From positions 744,001-808,000 of the forward strand of contig NZ_MTQM01000009.1 of the NCBI RefSeq assembly GCF_001984105.1: a stretch of DNA of 64,000 nt. Reading direction: 5' to 3'. A program made the translations under genes and the position numbers. Under the pieces are notes generated by a model. The model was given only the letters and a program-made list of their open reading frames with translations, made no database searches and was not told the DNA's origin. Shown here in pieces: positions 9,584 to 18,120 of the stretch (positions are counted from its first letter, which is position 1; each line of letters opens with the position of its first letter). Source of the stretch: Microbacterium sp. CSI-V. Lineage in GTDB: Bacteria > Actinomycetota > Actinomycetes > Actinomycetales > Microbacteriaceae.

Positions 9584-10263
9584 GCGGCCCGCTCACCGTC
9601 GCCCGCGATCACGGGCGCGCCGGATCGGGGATCGCCGACACGCTCCGCGACGAGATCCTCCGTGGCATCCATCCGCCCGGAACCCGGATCCGGCAGGAGG
9701 ACCTCGCGGCCCGGCACACGACGAGCCGCATCCCGGTGCGCGAGGCGCTGCGGATCCTCGAGGCCGAGGGCCTCGTGACGCTAGTCGCCAACTCGGGCGC
9801 GTGGGTGTCGCGCCTGACCCTCGCCGAGTGCGAGGAGCTGTACCTCGTGCGCGAGCGCATCGAGCCGGTGCTCCTCGGGATGAGCGCGCCGCTCCTCTCC
9901 CCCGACGACCTGGACGCCCTCGACGACTTGGCGGCGCGGATGGAGCACGCGGATGCCGAGGACTTCCTGCGCCACGACCGGGAGTTCCACTTCGCCACCT
10001 ACGCGCCGGCGCACACCGTGATGCTCGGCGACACGGTCGTGGGCCTGTGGAACCGGACGCACCACTACCGCCGCGCCTTCGTCACCGCGGCGCACGCCCG
10101 TCACGACGGCACCGCGCACCTGGACCACCGGCTGCTCGTCGCCGCCCTCCGCCGCGGCGACGCCGAGGAGGCCGCCCACGTGCTCGAGCGGCACATCCGG
10201 CGCACGCGCATCGAGCTGGAGCGGCATCCCGAGATCTTCGGCGAGGAGCAGGGCGTCAGGTGA
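9580..10263 (+). CDS. GntR-family regulator, FadR/FCD subgroup
   Basis: A 227-residue DNA-binding regulator. Residues 15-75 form the winged helix-turn-helix (IADTLRDEILRG, RIPVREALRILEAEGLV); the rest is an all-helical FCD ligand-binding domain with the expected metal-site residues in HDREFHFATY and HLDHRLLVAAL. FCD members usually respond to carboxylic acids, which fits a neighbour that consumes a 2-oxoacid. The GTG start overlaps the VOC stop. Its 3' end overlaps the convergent SDR gene by 8 bases. Likely target: the divergent region at 8910-9058. Confidence 0.9.
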   Translation: MSGPLTVARDHGRAGSGIADTLRDEILRGIHPPGTRIRQEDLAARHTTSRIPVREALRILEAEGLVTLVANSGAWVSRLTLAECEELYLVRERIEPVLLGMSAPLLSPDDLDALDDLAARMEHADAEDFLRHDREFHFATYAPAHTVMLGDTVVGLWNRTHHYRRAFVTAAHARHDGTAHLDHRLLVAALRRGDAEEAAHVLERHIRRTRIELERHPEIFGEEQGVR

Positions 10264-10960
10264 TGCGCCATCCCCGGTCGACGTAGAGGTTGGTCGCCGA
10301 GACGCCCTCGTTGTGGAGCAGGAAACGCGTGGCATCCACCACGTCGTTCATCGTCGCGAGCTCGCCGCCGGGCGTGCGGGACGAGTAGCCGTCGAGGACC
10401 CCCGCGGGCTTCCCGGCCCAGAACGGGCTGTCGCCGATGATTCCCGGGTGCAGCGCGTTCACGCGCAGCGGGGCGAGTTCGAGCGCGAGGGCCGTCGTGA
10501 GCCCCTCGACGCCGCCGTTGATGGTCGAGACCGTGACCGAGCCGGGGTACGGGGCGTCCTTCGCGCGTCCGCCGAACAGCACGATGCCGGTTGAGCGCTG
10601 CGGAACGAGCCGGTCGAGGAGCGTGTGGACGGTCTCGGTGTACCCCACGAGCTTGAGTGTCACGAGGCGCCGGGCGCGCGCGATGTCGTAGTCGCGGACG
10701 GTGTTCGCGTCGCGCTCGATCGCGGCGAGCACCAGGCCGTCCAGTTCGCCGACGTCGGCGAGCGCGGGCGCGATGTCCTCCGGCTCGGAGATGTCGACCG
10801 CGATACCGCGGACGTTCGGGCCGATCTCCCGGGCGATCGCCTCGGCTGCTGCCGCGTCGCGACCCGTGAGCGTCACCTCGTGCCCGTCGGCGGCGAGCGA
10901 CGCGACGATCTCGCGTCCGATCCCGGATGTCCCGCCGACCACCAGATACCTGCGGCTCAT
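10256..10960 (-). CDS. Short-chain dehydrogenase/reductase without the Tyr-x-x-x-Lys pair
   Basis: A 234-residue SDR. The cofactor site is clear: LVVGGTSGIGREI, then VTLTGRD and the structural VLAAIERD. The segment that should hold the catalytic YxxxK reads TVSTINGGVEGLTTALALE, with Val in place of Tyr and Asn in place of Lys; LRVNALHPG follows normally. A group of SDRs with this NG-x-x-E signature is widespread in bacteria and is annotated as oxidoreductase, but canonical hydride-transfer chemistry is doubtful. Last gene of the long leftward operon; ATGA overlap with the upstream dehydrogenase. Confidence 0.85.
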   Translation of the reverse strand: MSRRYLVVGGTSGIGREIVASLAADGHEVTLTGRDAAAAEAIAREIGPNVRGIAVDISEPEDIAPALADVGELDGLVLAAIERDANTVRDYDIARARRLVTLKLVGYTETVHTLLDRLVPQRSTGIVLFGGRAKDAPYPGSVTVSTINGGVEGLTTALALELAPLRVNALHPGIIGDSPFWAGKPAGVLDGYSSRTPGGELATMNDVVDATRFLLHNEGVSATNLYVDRGWRIT

Positions 10961-11862
10961 GCCGCACCTCCCTCTCTCTCGTCATCGGATGCCGGCAGGA
11001 GGCCCCGCCGGGTGACCTCCGCAGCGGCACCCCAGTCGAGGCGCGCGAGGTCGGGTTCGGCCAAGGCTCGCTCGAACACCGCCGTCAAAGCGGCGAGCGT
11101 CGGCAGGTGCGTCCCCGTCTCGCCCGCGATCTCGGCGCTCAGCCGGAGATCCTTGTAGCCGAGGGCCACGTCGAACCCCGGCGGGTCGTACGCCTGCCGC
11201 GCGATCATCCCGCCGTAGCCGCTGTACACGACCCCGGCGAACAACGTCGACGTGAGGATCTCGACGAACAGTCCGGGATCCACGCCGCGCGCTTCGACTA
11301 GGGCGACCGACTCCCCGATGGCCTGGATCGCGTGGATGATGTCGTAGTTCACCGCGATCTTCACGGCGTTCGCGGTCGATGGCTCCGCGCCGAGCGGCCA
11401 CAGGCGCGCGGCGAACAGCTGCAGGAACGGCTCGACCTCGGCGACGTCGTCGGGCGCGCCCGCGACGAGCACGTTGAGCTTGCCCTCCGCAGCGACAGTG
11501 GGGCGCCCGAGCACCGGAGCGGCGACATAGCGCGCGCCCGCCGCCGCGAACCGGCGCTGCAGCTCCCCCGCCCCGGCGGGGCTGATCGACGCCATGTTCA
11601 CGTGCACCCCGCCCGACGCGGATGCCACGGATTCGGCATCCAGGACGGACAGCGCCGCGGTGTCGTCGGCGAGCATCGAGAACGACACCGGGTGCGCGAG
11701 CGCCTCGCCGGGCGTCGCGCAGGCCACGGCACCGGCGGCGACGAGGTCGTCGACCGGCCCGCGCGAGCGATTCCACACGTACACGTCGTGCCCGGCGTCG
11801 ACGAGGCGGCGAGCGAGCGCCGCGCCCATCGAGCCGAGGCCGAGGAATCCGACCGACGCCAT
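10957..11862 (-). CDS. 3-hydroxyisobutyrate-dehydrogenase-like NAD(P)-dependent oxidoreductase
   Basis: A 301-residue beta-hydroxyacid dehydrogenase. N-terminus VGFLGLGSMGAALARRLVDAGHDVYVWNRS is the Rossmann site; the substrate motif usually DAPVSGG is here AAPVLGRPTVAAEGKLNVLV; ANAVKIAVNYDIIHAIQAIGES carries the catalytic lysine (N-x-x-K). The second domain is all-helical as expected. The family oxidises 3-hydroxyacids or reduces semialdehydes. The position between an M24 hydrolase and an SDR, all overlapping by ATGA, puts it inside the catabolic operon. Variant substrate motif (APVLGRP) resembles phosphogluconate-dehydrogenase-like and imine-reductase-like members, so an imine or semialdehyde substrate is possible. 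Confidence 0.88.
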   Translation of the reverse strand: MASVGFLGLGSMGAALARRLVDAGHDVYVWNRSRGPVDDLVAAGAVACATPGEALAHPVSFSMLADDTAALSVLDAESVASASGGVHVNMASISPAGAGELQRRFAAAGARYVAAPVLGRPTVAAEGKLNVLVAGAPDDVAEVEPFLQLFAARLWPLGAEPSTANAVKIAVNYDIIHAIQAIGESVALVEARGVDPGLFVEILTSTLFAGVVYSGYGGMIARQAYDPPGFDVALGYKDLRLSAEIAGETGTHLPTLAALTAVFERALAEPDLARLDWGAAAEVTRRGLLPASDDEREGGAA

Positions 11863-13244
11863 CACGCCTCCCCGCGGCCCCACGTCGTGTTCAGGTGCGA
11901 CTGCGAGTCGCGCTGGTTGTTGAGCGGGCCGCCGACCGCGATGTACCGGGGACCGGCGATCAGCAGCTCCTCGGCGGGGAACTTCGTGATGACCTCGCAC
12001 CCGTCGGCGGTCACGACGACCTCCTCCTCGATGCGCGCCGCGCCCCAGCCGTCCGCGGAGGGCCAGTACGTCTCGAGGGCGAACACCATGCCCTCCTTGA
12101 GCTCCTCGGGGTGGTCGAACGACACCAGCCGCGAGAAGATCGGCTTCTCCCAGATCGACAGGCCGACCCCGTGGCCGTACTGCAGGGCGAACGCCGCTTC
12201 CTCGTCCGCGAAGCCGAACTCCTGCGCCGTCGGCCACACCGAGACGATGTCGGCGGTCGTGGCGCCGGGACGCACGAGGGCGATCGCCCGGTCCATGTAT
12301 TCGCGGGCCCGGGTGTAGGCATCCTTCTGCTTCGTGCTCGCCGACCCCACCGCGAAGGTGCGGTAGTAACACGTGCGGTAGCCGTTCCAGCTGTGCAGGA
12401 TGTCGAAGAACGCCGGGTCGCCGGGGCGGATCAGACGGTCCGAGAACACGTGCGGGTGCGGGGAGCAGCGCTCGCCCGAGATCGCGTTGACGCCCTCGAC
12501 GTACTCGGACCCCAGGTCGTACAGCGTCTTGGCGACGAGCCCCACGGCCTCGTTCTCGCGGACACCGGGGCGCAGGAACCGGTAGAGGTCCTCGTAGGCC
12601 GCGTCCACCATCGACGCGGCCTGCGTGAGCAGCCGGATCTCGTCGCCCGTCTTGATGCGGCGGGCCTCCATGAAGATCTGCTGACCGTCGACCACCCGGA
12701 TGCCGACCTGCTGCAGCGCGAACAGGATGGGCAGCTCGATGACGTCGACGCCGAGCGGCTGGTCGGCGACCCCGAACTTCTCCAGCTCGCGCTTGATCTT
12801 GCGGGCCACCTCCTCGGCGATGCCGGCATCCGGCGGGAAGGCTCCGCGGAGGGTCGAGATCCCCGCGCGCGCCCCGGACTCGAGCCGCGGACGCTTGGTG
12901 CCCTCGTGTGGCGCGTGGGGATCGGCATCCATCTCGGACGAGGTGACGTCCAGCCACGGGTTGTACAGCGCGTGGTGCTTCGCCGCCGACCCGAAATCCC
13001 ACGAGATCGGGTCGGTGTTGCGGGTGAGGAGGCTGAAGCGGATCAGCTTGTCCATGGCCCACGTGCCGATGTGCGTCGCGGTCATGTAGCGGATGTTGGA
13101 GAAGTCGAACGCGAGCACCGCGCCCAGCTCGGAGCGCTCCAACTCCGCCTTGACGCGCGCGAGGCGCTCGTCGCGGAGGCGGTCGAAGTCGACGCGCGCC
13201 TCCCAGTCGACGCCGTTGGTGCCCGTGGTTCCGGTGTTCTTCAT
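11862..13244 (-). CDS. M24-family hydrolase (pita-bread fold), creatinase/DddP/DoeA-like relative
   Basis: A 460-residue protein: N-terminal creatinase-N-like domain (about 20-230) and pita-bread catalytic domain. Aligning by eye to M24 metal ligands (D, D, H, E, E): Asp in FFDILHSW, Cys in GYRTCYYRTF where the second Asp is expected, His in YGHGVGLSIWEKP, Glu in FALETYW and Glu in ARIEEEVVV. One of five ligands is thus a cysteine. M24 members that are not peptidases (creatinase, the DMSP lyase DddP, the ectoine hydrolase DoeA) cleave small molecules, which suits the setting among amidohydrolases and a small-molecule importer. AGGAAGG precedes the start; ATGA overlap with the next gene. Confidence 0.8.
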   Translation of the reverse strand: MKNTGTTGTNGVDWEARVDFDRLRDERLARVKAELERSELGAVLAFDFSNIRYMTATHIGTWAMDKLIRFSLLTRNTDPISWDFGSAAKHHALYNPWLDVTSSEMDADPHAPHEGTKRPRLESGARAGISTLRGAFPPDAGIAEEVARKIKRELEKFGVADQPLGVDVIELPILFALQQVGIRVVDGQQIFMEARRIKTGDEIRLLTQAASMVDAAYEDLYRFLRPGVRENEAVGLVAKTLYDLGSEYVEGVNAISGERCSPHPHVFSDRLIRPGDPAFFDILHSWNGYRTCYYRTFAVGSASTKQKDAYTRAREYMDRAIALVRPGATTADIVSVWPTAQEFGFADEEAAFALQYGHGVGLSIWEKPIFSRLVSFDHPEELKEGMVFALETYWPSADGWGAARIEEEVVVTADGCEVITKFPAEELLIAGPRYIAVGGPLNNQRDSQSHLNTTWGRGEA

Positions 13245-13297
13245 GATGGCCTTCCTGAGGTCAGAGGGTTTCGATGGGGATGCGGACGCGCGGCGGA

Positions 13298-15808
13298 TCA
13301 GCCGCCCCGCACCCCCGGTGAGCGACCGCGGCGCACGAGCACCATGACGAGCGGGACGACCGCGGCGAAGAGCACGAACGCCCCCTGGATCCAGTACTGC
13401 CACGACAGGCCGAGCGAGAGGAACGCCAGGGAGCTCGTCACCGTCTGCAGGAGCAGCCCCGCCGCGGCGACGGCCAGGGCCGAACCGGAACCGCCGAAGA
13501 TGCTGGCGCCGGCGATGACGACCGCCGTCACCGAGGTGAGGGTCAGCGCCTGCGCCGCGTTGGCGTCGCCGATGCCCGACCGCGAATACACCGCGAGCCC
13601 GGCGAGCGCGGCGAGGACGCCCGCGGTGACGGAGGCGAGCAGCCGCGTCCGCGGGACCCGCACGCCCATGCGATTGGCCTTGACGGGGTCGGAGCCGGCG
13701 GCCCGCAGCGCGCGTCCCCCGCGGGTGCGCTGGATGACGAACCACATGACCACGGCGATCGCGACGGCCAGCGCCAGGATCAGGGGCACGCCGGCGACGG
13801 CGAGACCGAGGGTCGTCAGGACGTCGGCGCGGGCCGATCCGCCGGGGCTCGGCCGCAGCACCTGCGCGAGACCGAGCACCGCGATGGAGCTCACGAGCGT
13901 CGCGATGACGGGCGGGAGGGAGAGGCGCGTGACGAGGAGGCCGTTCACCCACCCCACCGCGGCCCCCGCCGCGAGCGCGAGCGCGACCCCGATGAGGAAG
14001 TAGCCGATCCCCTGCTGCGCGAAGAACGACAGGATGACCGCTGAGAGAGCCGTCACCGATCCGATGCTCAGGTCGATGCCCCCGGTCATCACGACGACGA
14101 GTTGCGCCAACCCCACGAAGATCAGGACGCTCGTCGCCGCCAGCAGCTGACTGATGCTCAGGGGACTCAGGAACGCGGACGACACGAACGAGGTGACGAT
14201 CGAGAGGGCCACCGCCAACCCGAGGAGCACGACGGCCTGCGTCTCGCCCGCCAGGATGCCGCGCGACCGGCGCCGTGCCGTCACCGCGACCTCGACCGAC
14301 GCCGTCTCGTGCGACAGCACCGCCGCTCCCGTGATGGCGCGCTCGTCAACGTCGTCCCCGACCAGCGTCGCCTGGACACGACCGCGGGAGAACACCACGA
14401 CCCGGTCGCACAGCCCTTCGAGCTCCACGGCATCCGTCGACAGGACGACGACGGCGACGCCCGAGGCGGCGAGCTCCCGGAGGAACGCGTAGATGTCCAC
14501 GCGGGCACCCGCGTCGACACCCTGCGTCGGGTCCTCGACGAGCAGGACCTTCGGGTCGCCGAGGCGTCCGCGCGCGAGCAGGACCTTCTGCTGGTTGCCG
14601 CCCGAGAGCGCCGAGACCGGCACCTCGAAGTGCGGGGTCTTCACCGCGAGACCGGCCACGCCCTCGCGCGTCAACGCGTACTCGCGGCTGCGGCGGACGA
14701 ATCCGCCGGGCATCGCGGCGCGAAGCGCCCCCGCGACGGCGTTCTCGCGGATCGACATCTTGCCGAACATGGCCTCGCCGATGCGGTCGCCGGGCAGGAA
14801 CACGACCCCCGCGGCCGACGCCGACCGGCGGGAGCGCGTCGAGACCTCCTGGCCGTTCACCAGGATGCGGCCTCCCGTCGAGCCGCCGCCGGCGATGCCT
14901 CGGAGCACGCGGCGCTGACCGTTGCCCTCGACCCCGGCGAGACCGACGATCTGCCCCGGGTAGACCGAGAACGAGACGTTGTCGTAGCCGGGGCCACTGA
15001 GCTCGAGCACCTCGAGGGCGGGGGTCGCGTCGGCGGCGGGGGCGAGAGGCTTGTCGGGGAACGTGGTCTCCAGCGACCGCCCGACGATGAGCTCGACGAC
15101 CTGGTCGGCGGTGAAGTCCGCCACGAGGCCACGACCGACGACGCGCCCGTCGCGCAGCACCGTGAGATCGGTGCCGATCTCCATCACTTCGGGGATCCGG
15201 TGAGTGATGTAGACGATCGCCACGCCCTTCTCCAGCAGCCCGCGGACCTGACCGAACAGCCACGCCGTCTCCTCGGGCCCGAGGGCCTCGGTCGGCTCGT
15301 CCAGCACCAGCGCACGGGGATCGGATGCCAGGGCGGCGGCGATCTCGACGAGGTGCGCCTCGCGCAGCGACAGCGACGACACGAGCGCGTGCGGGTCGAT
15401 CTTCAGCGACAGGCGCTCGAAGTGCGCGGTGACCCAGGCGGCCGCCGTGCGGCGCGAAGGGCGCTTGCTCGCGGGAAGCAGCAGCAGGACGGCATCCACC
15501 ACGCTCAACGAGGGGGCGAGCGCGGGGATCTGGTACACGATGGCGAGCCCGGATTCCCGCGCCTCGGCGGGGCGGATGCGGTCGAACTCGCGCCCGGCGA
15601 GGCCGATGGTGCCGGAATCCGGCACCACCGACCCCGCCGCGATCCCCACGAGGGTGGACTTCCCGGCGCCGTTCTCGCCCAGCACGGCGTGCACGCGACC
15701 GGCGGCGATGTCGACCGAGACCGCGTCGAGCGCGGTGACACCGGGGTAGGTCTTGGTGATGCCCGAGAGGGTGAGCGCGGATGCCACGGTCGTGGGGGTC
15801 TCGTTCAT
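13298..15808 (-). CDS. Fused ABC importer subunit: two ATPase domains plus permease (RbsA-RbsC type)
   Basis: An 836-residue fusion for a ribose/CUT2-type importer. Residues about 12-240: first nucleotide-binding domain with GENGAGKST (Lys50), SLSLREAHLVEIA and LDEPTEALG. Residues about 260-500: second NBD with the degenerate Walker A AGVEGNGQRRVLRG usual in RbsA, SALSGGNQQKVLLAR and LLVEDPTQGVDAGA. From about 530 a BPD_transp_2 permease with some 8-9 membrane segments, including VVVMTGGIDLSIGS. ATPase and permease are normally separate proteins. A second, separate permease gene lies upstream in the same operon, so the importer probably forms a permease heterodimer. ATGA overlap with the binding-protein gene. 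Confidence 0.9.
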   Translation of the reverse strand: MNETPTTVASALTLSGITKTYPGVTALDAVSVDIAAGRVHAVLGENGAGKSTLVGIAAGSVVPDSGTIGLAGREFDRIRPAEARESGLAIVYQIPALAPSLSVVDAVLLLLPASKRPSRRTAAAWVTAHFERLSLKIDPHALVSSLSLREAHLVEIAAALASDPRALVLDEPTEALGPEETAWLFGQVRGLLEKGVAIVYITHRIPEVMEIGTDLTVLRDGRVVGRGLVADFTADQVVELIVGRSLETTFPDKPLAPAADATPALEVLELSGPGYDNVSFSVYPGQIVGLAGVEGNGQRRVLRGIAGGGSTGGRILVNGQEVSTRSRRSASAAGVVFLPGDRIGEAMFGKMSIRENAVAGALRAAMPGGFVRRSREYALTREGVAGLAVKTPHFEVPVSALSGGNQQKVLLARGRLGDPKVLLVEDPTQGVDAGARVDIYAFLRELAASGVAVVVLSTDAVELEGLCDRVVVFSRGRVQATLVGDDVDERAITGAAVLSHETASVEVAVTARRRSRGILAGETQAVVLLGLAVALSIVTSFVSSAFLSPLSISQLLAATSVLIFVGLAQLVVVMTGGIDLSIGSVTALSAVILSFFAQQGIGYFLIGVALALAAGAAVGWVNGLLVTRLSLPPVIATLVSSIAVLGLAQVLRPSPGGSARADVLTTLGLAVAGVPLILALAVAIAVVMWFVIQRTRGGRALRAAGSDPVKANRMGVRVPRTRLLASVTAGVLAALAGLAVYSRSGIGDANAAQALTLTSVTAVVIAGASIFGGSGSALAVAAAGLLLQTVTSSLAFLSLGLSWQYWIQGAFVLFAAVVPLVMVLVRRGRSPGVRGG

Positions 15809-16989
15809 CAGCCGAAGAGCTTCGTGATCTCGTCGGCGGTCAGCAGCGTCGAGGGCGTCGCGTCGGACGGCGCTGACGACAGGCACGCCTTATCGGGCGT
15901 GACCGCCCCGGCCGTCTTGCCGGTGGAGTCCTCGAAGAGCGCGAGCTCGTACAGCGAAGGCTCGGTGTCCGAGGTGCCGGAGACGGCGGCGAGCGCCTTG
16001 CGGAGCGCGACGCGGCCGATCCAGGTGCGCGAGGAGACGGTGGCCAGCTCGTACCCCGGGTTCTTCGCCTTGAGGTCGGCGTACCCGCAGCTGAGGGAGT
16101 TGTCGTCGGTCGAGGTGAGGATCGGGAGCTGCTGACCGGCCGCCTCGTAGGCGCGGATGATGCCCGAGGCAGAGGCGCCGTAGTCGGCGATGATCGCGTT
16201 GATCGGCGTGCCCTGCGACAGGACGCCGGCCATCGCCTGCTGCGCCTGCGCCGGGTCCCAGTTGGTCCAGATGGGCTCGGTGTTCACGAGCGTGATCTGC
16301 GGGTTGGCGTCGAAGACCTCCTTGGCCCCGGCGAACTCCTGCGTCGAGACCAGGGCGCCCGAGGGACCACCGAAGAACACGACGTTGCCGCCGGCGCTGC
16401 CCAGCTGGTCGACGATCCACTGCGCCTTGGACTTCCCGACGAACTCGGGGATCTGGTCGGTGTAGTCGAGGTAGTCGGTGCCGGCGGTGCCCTGCGGGTC
16501 GGAAGCGAACGCGACGACCGTGGAACCCGCCTGGGTGGCCTGCCGGATCGCGGGGAGGTGCGCCTCGCCGGGACCGGCGTCGGGGATGACGAGGATGATG
16601 TTCGTGCCCTTGGCGGCGAGGCTCGTGATGCCCGAGGTCGTCGCCTCGAGGTCGCCGCGGCCGGCGATGAACTCGACGCCCGAGATGGCGGAGCACTTGG
16701 CAGCCTCGCTCTCGATCTCCGCGAGAACGGTCTTGGACCACGTGTTGGTGCCGTAGCCGTCGACGACGCCGACCGAGACCTTCGTGCCGTCGGTGGGGCA
16801 GACGGCCGAGATGTCGGTGAACTGATCGACGGTGCCCTTGCTGCCGGCGGCGATGTCGGCGGTGAGGTTGCTGGCGCCCTCGGAGCTGCCGCCGCCGGCG
16901 CTGTTCGTGGAGGAACAGCCGGCGAGGACGAGCGCGCCGAGCGCGATGACGGCGAGACCTGCTCGCCGTGCGGGTGCTGTGGTGATCAT
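15808..16989 (-). CDS. Sugar-type ABC substrate-binding lipoprotein (RbsB-like)
   Basis: A 393-residue secreted lipoprotein. Signal peptide with lipobox LAGC (acylated Cys25), then a periplasmic-binding fold of the RbsB/peripla_BP_4 family: KVSVGVVDGYGTNTWSK at the start of lobe 1, IILVIPDAGPGE, TVVAFASDPQG, VFFGGPSGALVSTQEFAGAK, and lobe 2 NAIIADYGASASGIIRAYEA. GAGGAG precedes the ATG. It recognises the substrate of the importer encoded around it. RbsB-like proteins bind sugars, autoinducer-2, nucleosides or cyclic polyols, so the ligand need not be a sugar. Confidence 0.9.
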   Translation of the reverse strand: MITTAPARRAGLAVIALGALVLAGCSSTNSAGGGSSEGASNLTADIAAGSKGTVDQFTDISAVCPTDGTKVSVGVVDGYGTNTWSKTVLAEIESEAAKCSAISGVEFIAGRGDLEATTSGITSLAAKGTNIILVIPDAGPGEAHLPAIRQATQAGSTVVAFASDPQGTAGTDYLDYTDQIPEFVGKSKAQWIVDQLGSAGGNVVFFGGPSGALVSTQEFAGAKEVFDANPQITLVNTEPIWTNWDPAQAQQAMAGVLSQGTPINAIIADYGASASGIIRAYEAAGQQLPILTSTDDNSLSCGYADLKAKNPGYELATVSSRTWIGRVALRKALAAVSGTSDTEPSLYELALFEDSTGKTAGAVTPDKACLSSAPSDATPSTLLTADEITKLFG

Positions 16990-17094
16990 GGAGGTACTCC
17001 TCTTCGAGTGGGTGATCGGGTGTGCAGGGTCGGATGAGGGCGCGACGGACCGCCCGTCGACCCGGTGGGGGTCGCGGTGGCGGATGAGCCGGTG

Positions 17095-18120
17095 TCAGGC
17101 TCCCGGACGCCGTCGCATGAGGTTCCGGATGCGGGAGGTGGAGCCGCCCAGCTGCAGCTGGGCGACGATGCCGACGCCGATGATCAGCGCCTGGACGATG
17201 TTCTGCACGGCGGTGGCCTGCGTGAACGTCTGGACCAGCTGGGTCAGCTGCGCCAGGAAGAGGGCGCCGAGCGCGGTGCCCACAACGCTGCCGCGCCCGC
17301 CCGTGAGGGCGGTGCCGCCGAGCACCACCGCCGCGATCGAGGGCAGGAGATAGTCGTCGCCGGCGGTGAGGGTCGGGGTGCGGAGCAGCCCCGCCAGAAG
17401 CACGCCGCCGACGGCGGCGAGCCCGGCCGAGAGGACGTACGCCACGATCGTGTATCCGCGCGTCCCGATGCCGAGGTTGGCGGCGCTGCGGGGGTTCTCC
17501 CCGACGAGCTCGAACCGCCGACCGAGACGCGTCAGCTTCAGGACGACGTGGACGGCGAGGGTCAGAGCGAGGGCGAAGAACACCAGCACCGGGATGCCAC
17601 CCCACCGGCTGAGCGCGAACTGGTTGAGCGCGTCGGGGCTCTGCGTCGCGAATCCCCCGGACAGGGCCTGGACCGTGCCGATCATCAGGGCGTTCACCGC
17701 GATCGTGACGACGAGGGGCGGGAGGCCGAACAGGGTGATGACGAGCCCGCTCGCCAGACCGAACGCGGCGGTGGCCACGATCGCGGCGGCGATCGCCGCG
17801 GGAAGACCCAGGGCGTCGTCGCCGCCGAAGCGGGCCACGATCAGGGCGCCGAGCGTGACCGCGCCCGGGATCGACAGGTCGAGGCCGCCCTGCTGGATGA
17901 CGAGGGTCTGGCCGATCGCCACGATCGCGATGAGCGCTGCGAACGGCAGCATCGAGACGATGGCGGTGGGTCCGACGCTGCCGGGGGCGATGAGCGGACT
18001 GATGAGGAACAGCGCGGCGACCGCGATGAGCGCCCGGGTTCCCGGCCACGCGAGCACCATCCGCGCCGTCGGACCGTGGTCCTTCGGCGCGATGCGCGCG
18101 GGAACGGCGAGGTCGGTCAT
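17095..18120 (-). CDS. ABC importer permease (RbsC type)
   Basis: A 341-residue integral membrane protein with about 9 hydrophobic segments. Family markers: LVIQQGGLDLSIPGAVTLGALIVARFG early and the EAA-like cytoplasmic loop GRRFELVGENPRSAANLGIGTRGYTIVAYVLSAGLA. Pairs with the fused ATPase-permease downstream. The start at 18120 overlaps the stop of the amidohydrolase gene (ATGA), tying transporter and hydrolase into one operon. Confidence 0.9.
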   Translation of the reverse strand: MTDLAVPARIAPKDHGPTARMVLAWPGTRALIAVAALFLISPLIAPGSVGPTAIVSMLPFAALIAIVAIGQTLVIQQGGLDLSIPGAVTLGALIVARFGGDDALGLPAAIAAAIVATAAFGLASGLVITLFGLPPLVVTIAVNALMIGTVQALSGGFATQSPDALNQFALSRWGGIPVLVFFALALTLAVHVVLKLTRLGRRFELVGENPRSAANLGIGTRGYTIVAYVLSAGLAAVGGVLLAGLLRTPTLTAGDDYLLPSIAAVVLGGTALTGGRGSVVGTALGALFLAQLTQLVQTFTQATAVQNIVQALIIGVGIVAQLQLGGSTSRIRNLMRRRPGA

